In this document: positions 30,374 to 39,272 of the stretch, in pieces
How the letters are laid out: the number at the start of each line of letters is the position of its first letter
How positions within the stretch are numbered: the first letter of the stretch is position 1
Assembly: GCA_964527775.1 (NCBI GenBank)
Contig: CAZGQS010000006.1
Coordinates: forward strand, 57,961 to 121,960
Length of the DNA stretch: 64,000 nt
Source: VMCP01 sp964527775
Lineage (GTDB): Bacteria > Bacteroidota > Bacteroidia > NS11-12g > UBA955
Reading direction: 5' to 3'
Position numbers and translations under genes: made by a program
Notes under the pieces: model-generated
Seen by the model: the letters and a program-made list of their open reading frames with translations, nothing else
Databases searched by the model: none
Told to the model about the DNA's origin: nothing

Positions 30374-31729
30374 ATGAATCCCCTCCCTGCTATAGTTTCG
30401 CCTCTTACCATCCTCGGTATATTTAAGCCCATTGCAGCATCTGATTGGCCTCTGCTGATTGGTGTTTTCGTATGGATGATTGTTTTGTTGGCTATTTCTG
30501 CCGTTTGCTCGAGTAGTGAAAATGCGTTTTTCTCAAATAAAGAGTCAGATCTTGAATTTTACTCCCAAAGCAATCTCAACTCCCATAAGAAGATCATAAA
30601 AATATTGGCAAATCCCAAAAAACTCCTTGCCAGTATGTTGCTGATGAATAGTTTAGTGAACATTGCGTTCATCATTTCGTCGTTGTTTTTTTACGATATG
30701 ATTTTGAACGAGGAAGAGTATCCTTGGATAAAACTGATTTTTGATACCCTTGTAGTGACTTTAGTCATACTGATTTTTGGTGAAGTGGTTCCAAAAGTAT
30801 ACGCCACAAAAAACTATAAAGCCGCTTCTGAGTGGTTGGTTTATCCGATGTCAAGTATAGTTTGGATGCTGGCGCCGTTTACTTTTTTGTTGGAACGGTT
30901 AGGATTGATCTTAGAAAGGCGTTCTAAATCAACCGGTCCAGTAATTTCGGCCGAAGAAATTGCAGATGCCATTGACCTCACCACCAGAGAAGACGATATT
31001 GATCAAGAAAAGCAAATACTCAAAGGAATTGTGAACATGTCAAACATTCAGGTGAAGCAAATTATGCGTTCCAGGTTGGATGTAGTCGCATTAAATTCTG
31101 CGCTAAATTATCACGAGGTTTTGAATGAAATTAAGAAATCAGAATTCTCAAGATATCCCGTTTTTAAAGAGACTTTAGATCAAGTAATTGGAATACTGAA
31201 TGTAAAAACACTTTTGCCTTACATTGATGAGCCCGCTGATTTTCAATGGCAAAAACTCATACATAATCTGTATTATGTGCCTGAAAATAAGCCCATTGAT
31301 GACCTTCTAAACGAGTTTCAGCAAAAGCGACTTCACATGGCTATTGTGGTAGACGAATTTGGAGGAACCTCTGGAATTGTTACTTTGGAAGATTTATTGG
31401 AAGAAGTTTTTGGCGAATTAAACGATGAGTTCGACGAAGAAACAGAGTGGGTCCAAAAAATCAATGATCAAACCTACATATTCGAAGGGCGTTGCCTGTT
31501 GGTAGATTTCTTGCGCGAAGTGGATCTTCCACATGATATATTCAACGATCAAAAGTACTCTTCAGATTCATTGGCCGGTTTAATGTCAGAAGAACTTGGA
31601 AAAATCCCCCGCAGAGGAGAGAAAATAAAAATAAAGGGAATTCAGTTTATAGTAGATGCAGCAGATCCCAAGCGCGTTAAAAAAATTAAAGTGATATTCC
31701 CCGTTGATAGAAATGAAATTGAGCAATAA
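30374..31729 (+). CDS. gldE: Gliding motility-associated protein GldE
   Basis: A CNNM/HlyC-CorC-type membrane protein: four hydrophobic segments in residues 25-180 (DUF21), two CBS domains (VVALNSALNYHEVL, YPVFKETLDQVIGILNVK, AIVVDEFGGTSGIVTLEDLLEEVFGEL) and a C-terminal CorC_HlyC domain. GldE is known to assist GldD in Flavobacterium gliding and T9SS function. The start at ATG 30374 is preferred to TTG 30362. It overlaps gldD by 17 nt. Confidence 0.94.
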   Translation: MNPLPAIVSPLTILGIFKPIAASDWPLLIGVFVWMIVLLAISAVCSSSENAFFSNKESDLEFYSQSNLNSHKKIIKILANPKKLLASMLLMNSLVNIAFIISSLFFYDMILNEEEYPWIKLIFDTLVVTLVILIFGEVVPKVYATKNYKAASEWLVYPMSSIVWMLAPFTFLLERLGLILERRSKSTGPVISAEEIADAIDLTTREDDIDQEKQILKGIVNMSNIQVKQIMRSRLDVVALNSALNYHEVLNEIKKSEFSRYPVFKETLDQVIGILNVKTLLPYIDEPADFQWQKLIHNLYYVPENKPIDDLLNEFQQKRLHMAIVVDEFGGTSGIVTLEDLLEEVFGELNDEFDEETEWVQKINDQTYIFEGRCLLVDFLREVDLPHDIFNDQKYSSDSLAGLMSEELGKIPRRGEKIKIKGIQFIVDAADPKRVKKIKVIFPVDRNEIEQ

Positions 31730-32306
31730 ATTCCTTTTTCCCGCAATCGCAGCGTTGTTTTCGTTGATTTCTTGCGGATCCGATAATGACTTCGTACCTA
31801 AGCCTCACGCCTATCCCAAAATGGCGCTTCCCCAAAAGTCATATAAACCATTTCCAGTTTCAGATGCTCCTTTTAGCTTTGAGATTCCCGCTTATGCAAC
31901 CATTCAAGAAGATACTTTGAACCCGGGAAAACACTGGTATAACATGAAGTTTCCCAGTTTAGACGTGACCCTTCACCTTACCTATCATCGCTTTACCACT
32001 TGGGAAGGCTACGATTCAATGGTTGCTGATACGCGAACTTTGGTCAATAAACACATCCAAAAAGCCGAAGATATTGTGGAAGATCCTGTAGAAAATTACA
32101 ACCCCAAGATTCACGGCGTACTTTTTCATATCCAAGGAAATACCGCCAGCAATTTGAATTTTTATACCACAGATTCTGCAAAACACTTTGTAAGGGGAGC
32201 GCTTTATTTTGATAAAAAGACCGAGAATGATTCCATTCGTCCTGTTTTTGAGTTTCTCCAAGACGATATTTATCACGCCATTAAAACCTTCCAATGGAAA
32301 AATTAA
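31713..32306 (+). CDS. gldD: Gliding motility lipoprotein GldD
   Basis: Lipobox in AALFSLISCGSDND. The mature part begins with a Pro-rich segment, YVPKPHAYPKM-type (FVPKPHAYPKMALPQKSYKPF), that is diagnostic of GldD. In Flavobacterium johnsoniae it is required for gliding and secretion. About 197 residues from ATG 31713, which lies inside gldE; the frame also opens at TTG 31704. It overlaps the OmpA gene downstream by 13 nt. Confidence 0.94.
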   Translation: MKLSNKFLFPAIAALFSLISCGSDNDFVPKPHAYPKMALPQKSYKPFPVSDAPFSFEIPAYATIQEDTLNPGKHWYNMKFPSLDVTLHLTYHRFTTWEGYDSMVADTRTLVNKHIQKAEDIVEDPVENYNPKIHGVLFHIQGNTASNLNFYTTDSAKHFVRGALYFDKKTENDSIRPVFEFLQDDIYHAIKTFQWKN

Positions 32307-34210
32307 TCACCGTTGGACTGTTTATTTTTTCTTTCTTGGGATGCGGAATCGTGCCGCTTAACGCACAGTCTAAATGTCAAAAATTGCTCAATGAAGCCTA
32401 CGTTTCTTATGAAGAAGCCAAATTCAAAGATGCCCTAAAAAAGACCGAAAAGTTTATCAAATGCGACCCCAAAAGTTCATCGGGATACGCTTTAAAAGCG
32501 GTCCTGCTGGAAAGTCTGAAAGACAGTGCGGGTGCTTTAGCTGCCCATCGAAAGTGCATTCAATCTGATTCGTTATATCAGCCAAGTTATTTTTATTACG
32601 CCTTTTATTTATATCAACTCAACCGTTATCAAGAAGCGCTAGATGTTTTGAATGATTTCGAAAAAGCTTCTGCAAGAGACGGATTTGTACCTAGAAAGCA
32701 TGCCGCATCAGAAGCCCTTAAAGACAAAACTCAGCGACTAAAAGGCACTTGTGATTTAGCATTGAAAGAGAGCTTTGAATTGTCAAATCTGAAGATTGAA
32801 AACATGGGTCCTGCTATCAATTCAAACCTCAACGAATACTGGCCTGGGATGCCCATCAATGCCAAGGTGTTTGTTTACACTCGCTTAGTGGATATGCAAG
32901 AAGATTTTTATTTCGCTCAAAAAGGCGAAGACGGTGAATGGTTAAAATCACGACCAGCACCCGGCCGAATCAATACCCCCGAAAATGAAGGAACCACCTC
33001 GGTATTTTTAGGTGCTGAAAATCAAATGCTGTTTTATACCGTCTGTAATCAGGGTGGTTTTGGAAGTTGTGATTTGTTCTACAGCATGCTCGAACCCAAT
33101 GGTACTTGGGGTAAACGCCAAAATATGGGTCCTGTAGTGAATTCAGCGGCATGGGATGCTCAACCTTCGGTGAGTGGTGATGGAAATACGTTGGTATTTG
33201 CCAGTGCCAGACCCGGTGGATTTGGAGGAAAGGATCTCTGGGTGTCTTTCAGAAGAAACGGTCAATGGGGAACCCCCGTTAATTTAGGCCCAACTGTCAA
33301 TACAGAATACGATGAAGAAGCGCCTTTTCTGCATTACGACGGACGAACATTGTATTTCTCTAGCAACGGACATACGGGTTACGGCGGACATGATTTATTT
33401 CTGACTCGCTTGGGCGATGACAATAAATGGGGCAAGCCTGAGAATCTTGGAAAAGGCATCAATACCACCTCTGACGATGTTGGTTTTTACGTAGATGCCT
33501 TTGGTTATAAAGCGTATTTCGCGTCTTCTCGCGATGGCGGAATGGGCGGATTAGACATTTATCAAATGGTTTTGCCTGAAAGACTTAAACCACAGCCAGT
33601 TAATTATTTATTGGGAAGGGTAGTTGCAAAAAATACGGGTCAGCCTGTAAGAGCCCGTGTAAGATTGGTTGATCTGGCACAAAATAAAGTGGTTTACGCT
33701 GACAGTGTAGAACGTTTCCTCATTCCCATCGTGGCAGGAAAAAATTATGCCCTGCATTCTATGGCACAAGGATATTTGTTTGATTCTAGGAACTTTCAAC
33801 CTGAACTTTCATCTCTCGATAAACCTTTCGAAGTAGTGGCTGAATTGGAACAAATCAAAGTGGATCAAGTAGTTCAACTACGTAATTTGTTTTTTGATGT
33901 TGATAAATTTGATCTCAAACCAGAAAGTGAAACCGAACTTAAGGTGGTTATCAATTTGCTTAAGGCCAATCCCAAAATGCGCATTTTGATTGCTGGACAC
34001 ACCGACAACACCGGAAGTGAAGCTCACAATAAAACCTTATCTGAGAATAGAGCAAATTCAGTAAAATCGTACCTCACGGCAGCTGGAATTGATGCAAATA
34101 GGCTTCAATCCAAAGGATTTGGAAGTTCACAACCCATGGAATCGAATGATACCGATGCCGGAAAAGCACGAAATCGTCGAATTGAGATGAAAATTCTCCA
34201 AATAAATTAG
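32294..34210 (+). CDS. PorE-like OmpA protein (TPR, PD40 propeller, CRD, OmpA)
   Basis: 638 residues. Signal VGLFIFSFLGCGIVPLNAQ. TPR region about 25-160 (EAYVSYEEAKFKDALKKTEKF). A WD40/PD40 propeller covers about 180-430, with repeated blades such as WDAQPSVSGDGNTLVFASARPGG and APFLHYDGRTLYFSSNGHTG. A carboxypeptidase-regulatory-like domain covers about 435-520. The C-terminal OmpA domain contains ILIAGHTDNTGSEAHNKTLSENRANSV and RNRRIEMKI. This is the domain order of PorE, the peptidoglycan-linked T9SS component of Porphyromonas, and the position after gldE-gldD supports a T9SS role. Confidence 0.87.
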   Translation: MEKLITVGLFIFSFLGCGIVPLNAQSKCQKLLNEAYVSYEEAKFKDALKKTEKFIKCDPKSSSGYALKAVLLESLKDSAGALAAHRKCIQSDSLYQPSYFYYAFYLYQLNRYQEALDVLNDFEKASARDGFVPRKHAASEALKDKTQRLKGTCDLALKESFELSNLKIENMGPAINSNLNEYWPGMPINAKVFVYTRLVDMQEDFYFAQKGEDGEWLKSRPAPGRINTPENEGTTSVFLGAENQMLFYTVCNQGGFGSCDLFYSMLEPNGTWGKRQNMGPVVNSAAWDAQPSVSGDGNTLVFASARPGGFGGKDLWVSFRRNGQWGTPVNLGPTVNTEYDEEAPFLHYDGRTLYFSSNGHTGYGGHDLFLTRLGDDNKWGKPENLGKGINTTSDDVGFYVDAFGYKAYFASSRDGGMGGLDIYQMVLPERLKPQPVNYLLGRVVAKNTGQPVRARVRLVDLAQNKVVYADSVERFLIPIVAGKNYALHSMAQGYLFDSRNFQPELSSLDKPFEVVAELEQIKVDQVVQLRNLFFDVDKFDLKPESETELKVVINLLKANPKMRILIAGHTDNTGSEAHNKTLSENRANSVKSYLTAAGIDANRLQSKGFGSSQPMESNDTDAGKARNRRIEMKILQIN

Positions 34211-34224
34211 TATATTGATCGGTT

Positions 34225-34947
34225 ATGTCTGATTTAAGTGAAAACGAAAGAGCGAGAATAGAGAAAGCATTCGCCAATAAAGATTGGCCTGAAATTGCAA
34301 GTTCCAACAGCTGGAGTATATTCAAAATTATGGCTGAATTTGTTGACGGGTTTGACAAATTAGCTAAAATAGGTCCTTGTGTGTCTATATTTGGTTCAGC
34401 TCGTACCAATCCCTCACACCGCCATTACAAGCTCGCAGAACAAATTGCTCAATTGCTGTCTGATGCGGGCTGGGGAATCATCACCGGTGGAGGCCCTGGT
34501 ATCATGGAAGCCGGAAATAAAGGAGCCAAACAAGGCAGAAGCGCGTCTGTTGGACTAAACATCAATCTACCCTTTGAAACCAATAATAATCCGTATCAAG
34601 ATGATGATAAAAGGTTATTTTTTGATTATTTCTTCGTGCGGAAAATGATGTTCCTTAAGTATTCTCAAGGAATTGTGGTTATGCCCGGTGGCTTTGGTAC
34701 CCTTGATGAACTCTTCGAAGCATTGACCTTGGTACAAACAGATAAGCGTGCTAAGTTTCCTATTATTTTGGTTGATAAAACCTTTTGGAGTCCTTTATTG
34801 GATTGGATTCAAAATACGTTGATTGTGGAACAAGAATATGTCAGTCAACGTGACATGTTGTTGTTTTCTGTGGTAGATACAGCAGATGAAGCGGTGAATG
34901 TGCTTCTTGATTTCTATCAAACTTATCAAATGAAACCCAACTTCTAA
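34225..34947 (+). CDS. LOG-family (TIGR00730) nucleotide phosphoribohydrolase
   Basis: A Rossmann-like lysine-decarboxylase fold without decarboxylase activity. Motifs are VSIFGSARTNPSHRHY, IITGGGPGIMEAGNKGAKQ and the signature VVMPGGFGTLDELFEAL. Members hydrolyse nucleoside 5'-monophosphates, including cytokinin ribotides, to base and ribose 5-phosphate. The length of 240 aa is of the longer type with an N-terminal helical extension. Convergent with the phospholipase-like gene (4-nt overlap). Confidence 0.9.
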   Translation: MSDLSENERARIEKAFANKDWPEIASSNSWSIFKIMAEFVDGFDKLAKIGPCVSIFGSARTNPSHRHYKLAEQIAQLLSDAGWGIITGGGPGIMEAGNKGAKQGRSASVGLNINLPFETNNNPYQDDDKRLFFDYFFVRKMMFLKYSQGIVVMPGGFGTLDELFEALTLVQTDKRAKFPIILVDKTFWSPLLDWIQNTLIVEQEYVSQRDMLLFSVVDTADEAVNVLLDFYQTYQMKPNF

Positions 34948-35825
34948 AGTTCGGGTTGACCCGCAAGAATCCATGCAGTATAAATGCAATCTCTAAAGAA
35001 GGAGATAGAAGTCAACATTTGTTGTTCAACCAAGCCTTGTTGACTTCGATGAAAATCTGCGATGTACTTTTCGCTGAATGATAAGGAAACTTCAGATTTT
35101 TTCTGTTGGAAGCCTTGTTGTAAATGCTGAGGTAAGTTCTTTCTGATTTTCAATTCCTCTTCAAAAACCGTTGTGGTCAGTTGATGAGCACGATTGATTT
35201 GCAGCCAAATTTCAGCAGCTGGCGATTCAAAATACCTGGCGTCTTGTGGTAAGTTCAGTATGGTATCCATAAATAGAGCAGGAACTTGGGTTTCCCACAA
35301 AGCGTGAATTCCTTGTTGGTCAGTGAGATGTCCATTGTAATTGGTGGTGGTATGCAACGGTACACAGGCGTCAGCGGCATAATGTCCCAGATCTGCAGTA
35401 GCTCTTAGTATTTTGTCTAAATCACCTAAAGCAAATGCATTTTTAAGCCGGTGAATTTGGAAAATGAGGTTCCACGGCAACCATCCCGATTCATGAAGTC
35501 GTTCATATCCAAATTTAGAAACCGCCGAATCATAGTAAACAGGCATTGAATCTAAGGGCATGTTATAATCTTCGATATCAATGTAGTGCTTAGATGCCTC
35601 CGAAGTGTCAATATAGCGCCGCATGTCTGGGTCAACAGCATGCTCCATCAAATAAGCAATGTGTGGTTTATAAAATTTAAATAATGGTTGCGGCAGTGAT
35701 AAGCATGCGTGTTTATGGATGAATCTGTGAGGTTCGAAGCCCCATTGTGCATTAGCGCGAAGCACATTTACTTCGAACGCATTGAAAATCAATAAAAACA
35801 AAACTCCTCTAATCCAACCCCTCAT
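34944..35825 (-). CDS. Zinc-dependent phospholipase C / S1-P1-nuclease-like secreted protein
   Basis: The start at ATG 35825 gives a signal peptide ending RANAQ, after which the mature chain begins WGFEPHRFIHKHA. An N-terminal Trp followed by His is the zinc-ligand arrangement of this fold. Further likely ligands are in EHAVDPDMRRY, KHYIDIEDYN, LGHYAADACVPLHTT, NYNGHLTDQQGIHALWE. The frame extends upstream into pdxJ, but that part is not credible. Substrate unknown (phospholipid or nucleic acid). Confidence 0.82.
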   Translation of the reverse strand: MRGWIRGVLFLLIFNAFEVNVLRANAQWGFEPHRFIHKHACLSLPQPLFKFYKPHIAYLMEHAVDPDMRRYIDTSEASKHYIDIEDYNMPLDSMPVYYDSAVSKFGYERLHESGWLPWNLIFQIHRLKNAFALGDLDKILRATADLGHYAADACVPLHTTTNYNGHLTDQQGIHALWETQVPALFMDTILNLPQDARYFESPAAEIWLQINRAHQLTTTVFEEELKIRKNLPQHLQQGFQQKKSEVSLSFSEKYIADFHRSQQGLVEQQMLTSISFFRDCIYTAWILAGQPEL

Positions 35826-35832
35826 GATGTTT

Positions 35833-36558
35833 CTATACTTTAAGTTGATGTAAGTACATCTGAATTGTGTTCTGCAAGCCGTGGTAAAGTGCGTTGCAAA
35901 CCAAAGCGTGACCAATTGAAACTTCTTGAAGGTTAGGGAGTTGCTGAGATAAATAATTTAAATTATGCAGGTCTAAGTCGTGCCCTGCGTTCAAGCCAAT
36001 TCCCAAGCGTTCTGCCTCACGCGCGGTAGCAATAAAGGGCTCTACAGCCAATTCTTTATTGGTGCTAAAATTTGTAGCATACGATTCAGTGTAAAGTTCA
36101 ATTCTATCGGCTCCGGTGAGTACTGCTGATTCTACGAGCTTTGGATTGGCTTCTAAAAATATGCTCACCCTCGAGGCGCTTTTTTTCAGATCTGCCACCA
36201 CCGTTTTCAAAAAGTCTAAATATTTGATGGTATCCCAGCCCGCATTAGAAGTAAGAACTCCCGGAGGGTCTGGAACCAATGTTACTTGTTCAGGTTTGAT
36301 TTCATGAATGAGCTGAATGAATTGAGGCGATGGATATCCTTCAATGTTGAATTCAGTGCTGACCACTTTTTTGAGATCGTAAACATCAGCGAAACGAATG
36401 TGTCTCTCATCTGGTCTTGGATGAACGGTAATTCCTTGTGCACCAAAAGCTTCGCAGTCTTTGGCAATCTGAACTAGATTGGGATTATTACCACCGCGTG
36501 CATTGCGAATGGTTGCGAATTTATTGATATTAACGCTCAGTTTCGTTCTTTGTATCAT
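35833..36558 (-). CDS. pdxJ: Pyridoxine 5'-phosphate synthase
   Basis: Condenses 1-deoxyxylulose 5-phosphate with 3-amino-2-oxopropyl phosphate in vitamin B6 synthesis. A TIM barrel of about 241 residues from ATG 36558: KLSVNINKFATIRNARGGNNP, GITVHPRPDERHIRF, VTLVPDPPG, IELYTESYA, GIGLNAGHDLDLHNL and VSIGHALV. It lies 7 nt upstream of the phospholipase-like gene. Confidence 0.96.
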   Translation of the reverse strand: MIQRTKLSVNINKFATIRNARGGNNPNLVQIAKDCEAFGAQGITVHPRPDERHIRFADVYDLKKVVSTEFNIEGYPSPQFIQLIHEIKPEQVTLVPDPPGVLTSNAGWDTIKYLDFLKTVVADLKKSASRVSIFLEANPKLVESAVLTGADRIELYTESYATNFSTNKELAVEPFIATAREAERLGIGLNAGHDLDLHNLNYLSQQLPNLQEVSIGHALVCNALYHGLQNTIQMYLHQLKV

Positions 36559-36567
36559 GCTCAAAAA

Positions 36568-38166
36568 TTACTGTTTTGTAAGTTGGACAAAAATACGGGG
36601 TATTTCTGGGGATGCCGCATCAGAGATTTGCGTTTTGTGCAACAAAATGTACTGAAATTGCAACTTCCAATGACGTGCTAATTTTGCTGAAATTTGAAGA
36701 TTGTAAAAATGTCCAGAACCTTTGAAACTAATCACTCCTACAGGTTGATAAATCAATGATTGTGACGCGTAAATTCGTAAAAAAGGGGCTTGATAGGTGA
36801 GAATTTGTGCTCGAACTTTGAAAATACTCCATTGCGTCTCGAACTGAGCACTTATCCAATTTGATGTGCCCAAATCTCTACTTTTTACGGCGAGAAATCC
36901 AAACTTAAGGTTGGTTTCCTCTTTGATTTCCCAGGTATTCTGTAATGATAGTTGGATTTGGTTTAGGGTTTGAGCTACTTTCACTATAGAGCGGGTGTTT
37001 CCTGACTTAAACTCTGATTTGATAGTCCAAATTTCTTGTTGATTACGCCGCTGAAGGGGTAAATGATTTGCAAGCGATTCGTAAAGGTGATACCTAAACT
37101 GAAGGAGTGTATGTTTGTTTAGCTTGCTGTCAATACCCCAACTTAAAAGGTGTTTGCCTATTTCTGATTTCTTGAAGGAAGAGAAAAAGGGGCTTAAGTA
37201 TCCAGGATTGATTCGTTGATACCTCAATCCCCATTGCAAATTTGAGTTTAGCGAGCCCAAGGTTGAAACATATAGGGCTGAATGTAGGTTTTGGTCAAAT
37301 GCCCACTGAATATTCCATCGAATGCCGAGCAAGGAAGATTTCATTAAGGATAGTTGATGAGCGTGATTTTGAGCTGAATAAGTGGAAATCCATTGAACAT
37401 CTACGGGTAATTTATGAACCGTGAGTGCGGCAAATGAACGTCCATCTGTAGAAGAGAAAAATGCCAGATCCAATTTCTTGCGCCAAGGTAATTGAAAGCC
37501 AAATCCCAAAGGGACGGGTTGGCTTCCTCCATACCTGCTTAAACTAACTGATTGATATGACCAACTACCTAAGTTAAATAGTTTTCCTACGGGAAAAGGG
37601 GGTGAGGCGATCAATCCTTGGTTTTCTTGAATCATCACGTTCCCTATGTAGGTTTTTAAGTGCCGAAATCTGAATTCAGACGACCAAGATTTTAAGACAG
37701 GCTTTTGGGTAGAAGTATCATATTCCATGAGCCATGAATGTTTGCCGTATTTGAGGGTTTCGGCGCGACCTGAAAGTCTAAAATTGAGGTTATTCGGGCC
37801 TCTCAAGAGTATCCGTTGGGTGAATGAAGGTTTCAAGAATGTTAGCTCATAGAACAGAATCTTACCCTTTAATTTTCTGAGAACTTCGGGTGAGAATCCG
37901 CACAAAAGCAGTTCCTCCATTTCTACAATTGGGCCGTGAAGGGAGCGGTGATGGATGATGTTTAAAGCCATTTCGGAGCCAATCAACGGATGCGCAGAAA
38001 GTTGGTCTGCGGTTAGGTCATTGATTTTTATGGTTTCAGTAAAAAACGATGATTCATCTTGATATTCTTGAATTTCTAGGTCGGTTTCAAACTGAGAAAA
38101 CAGCATAGAATTCCCCAAAAAGATACTTATTGTCAAAAGGATTTTAGGGCAATGAAAGTCCGGCAT
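36568..38166 (-). CDS. Helix-hairpin-helix plus outer-membrane barrel protein
   Basis: From ATG 38166: signal CPKILLTISIFLGNSMLFSQ. Residues about 45-105 contain a ComEA-like helix-hairpin-helix pair (INDLTADQLSAHPLIGSEMALNIIHHRSLHG, LLLCGFSPEVLRKLKGKI). The remaining 430 residues are a run of alternating beta strands with aromatic girdles, ending AKLARHWKLQFQYILLH, consistent with a barrel. The pairing suggests DNA handling at the outer membrane, but no function is established. It overlaps the preceding barrel gene by 23 nt. Confidence 0.68.
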   Translation of the reverse strand: MPDFHCPKILLTISIFLGNSMLFSQFETDLEIQEYQDESSFFTETIKINDLTADQLSAHPLIGSEMALNIIHHRSLHGPIVEMEELLLCGFSPEVLRKLKGKILFYELTFLKPSFTQRILLRGPNNLNFRLSGRAETLKYGKHSWLMEYDTSTQKPVLKSWSSEFRFRHLKTYIGNVMIQENQGLIASPPFPVGKLFNLGSWSYQSVSLSRYGGSQPVPLGFGFQLPWRKKLDLAFFSSTDGRSFAALTVHKLPVDVQWISTYSAQNHAHQLSLMKSSLLGIRWNIQWAFDQNLHSALYVSTLGSLNSNLQWGLRYQRINPGYLSPFFSSFKKSEIGKHLLSWGIDSKLNKHTLLQFRYHLYESLANHLPLQRRNQQEIWTIKSEFKSGNTRSIVKVAQTLNQIQLSLQNTWEIKEETNLKFGFLAVKSRDLGTSNWISAQFETQWSIFKVRAQILTYQAPFLRIYASQSLIYQPVGVISFKGSGHFYNLQISAKLARHWKLQFQYILLHKTQISDAASPEIPRIFVQLTKQ

Positions 38167-38905
38167 AAAATGAAAGATTAAAAGTTTGAAAAGATGAAAA
38201 GTAGCCAGACTGAATGGCCGCATTGATGCGGTCAGAAACTTGATACAACAGGGTCAATTGGTTGAATCTTCGTTGTGGGTGTGATTCAATGCCCAGCCAA
38301 ATCTGATTGGAAGCGGGATAGTAAAAAGAACAAGATAATAAATGCGTGTTTTCGCTGATGCTAAATGAGGGTACCGTGTAATTTACGTTGAGCATTCCGC
38401 CTTGTTTTAAGCGTATATGGTAACCCAATCCCATAGATTTATTGTTCTGGAAATAGGCGCTGAACCTGGAATTTTTGGTATTTCTGTAGGATACACTTGC
38501 ACCTGGAACAAAATTCCATGAACTTAAAGTAGATTTTTGCCATTGAGTTGATAGGGCTACATCAAACTTTGGATGCTGCCACAGGTACCCCAAAGAAGCA
38601 TGTGTTGTTTGAAAATCAGGACTTCCAAAATACATTAGATTCAAGCCGTAAGTTTGCTTGTTGTGGTAAAGGCAACTAAAATCAAAGGCATTGAGGTCAG
38701 TTCCGGTGACTATTTTTTGGGAAGTTAGACCCGTTTCAAATCCAGATGATTTGGCATGCCGCAAAATATTCACCAACTCATGAGGTTGTTCTTGAAATTG
38801 AATCCAGTTCCAAGGGACTGCCTGTGATTTTAAAATGTAGACGTTTGCAAAAAATGCAAAACAAAAGACGAAAATTGATGTGTGTTGTTTGTTATATCCC
38901 CTCAT
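38144..38905 (-). CDS. Putative outer-membrane beta-barrel protein
   Basis: 253 residues with signal SIFVFCFAFFANVYILKSQA. The mature part is beta-strand rich with alternating hydrophobic residues (YGLNLMYFGSPDFQTTHASLGYLW, GLGYHIRLKQGGMLNVNYTVPSF, FNLSFYAGLSLP). No named family is recognised. Its ATG overlaps the merR stop (4 nt) and its end overlaps the HHH-barrel gene, so the three are cotranslated. Confidence 0.62.
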   Translation of the reverse strand: MRGYNKQHTSIFVFCFAFFANVYILKSQAVPWNWIQFQEQPHELVNILRHAKSSGFETGLTSQKIVTGTDLNAFDFSCLYHNKQTYGLNLMYFGSPDFQTTHASLGYLWQHPKFDVALSTQWQKSTLSSWNFVPGASVSYRNTKNSRFSAYFQNNKSMGLGYHIRLKQGGMLNVNYTVPSFSISENTHLLSCSFYYPASNQIWLGIESHPQRRFNQLTLLYQVSDRINAAIQSGYFSSFQTFNLSFYAGLSLP

Positions 38906-39249
38906 TCCAGCTGCTCTTTCAACTTTAACAGTTGAGATTTGAAACTTCTCAATTGGTCAACTAAAATGCGCCGAGCATCGGTTTCTTGCGGGTTTCGGCT
39001 TACTTTTTTTGATACGTGAGATAGTCTCAGTCCCTTGTTATGTGAAAGATACTGGATTTCTTTTAAGACTTCAATGTCTTTAAGAGTGTAGATACGATCG
39101 CCCTTTTTGTTTTTCATGGGCTGGATTTGGGGGAAATTCTTCTCCCAAAAACGCAAGGTAGAGGCGTTTACCCCCAACATTTCAGCCACGTCTCCAATTT
39201 TGAAGTACTTACGAGTAGATTCAGTATTTGATTGGTTTTCGAGGCTCAT
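38902..39249 (-). CDS. MerR-family transcriptional regulator
   Basis: About 115 residues from ATG 39249. The winged-helix domain is YFKIGDVAEMLGVNASTLRFWEKNFPQIQPMKNKKGDRIYTLKDIEVLKEI, followed by a short coiled coil for dimerisation (ILVDQLRSFKSQLLKLKEQ). No C-terminal ligand domain and no B12-binding domain, so it is not CarH. It is paired with an M23 peptidase gene, a recurrent Bacteroidota arrangement; its ligand is unknown. Confidence 0.9.
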   Translation of the reverse strand: MSLENQSNTESTRKYFKIGDVAEMLGVNASTLRFWEKNFPQIQPMKNKKGDRIYTLKDIEVLKEIQYLSHNKGLRLSHVSKKVSRNPQETDARRILVDQLRSFKSQLLKLKEQLE

Positions 39250-39272
39250 GAGATAGGGTACGAGGTGCAAAA

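Noticed and set aside
38902..39249. CarH-type light-sensing repressor of carotenoid genes
   Set aside because: The MerR protein lacks a B12-binding domain and is too short; it is paired with an M23 peptidase, not with crt genes.
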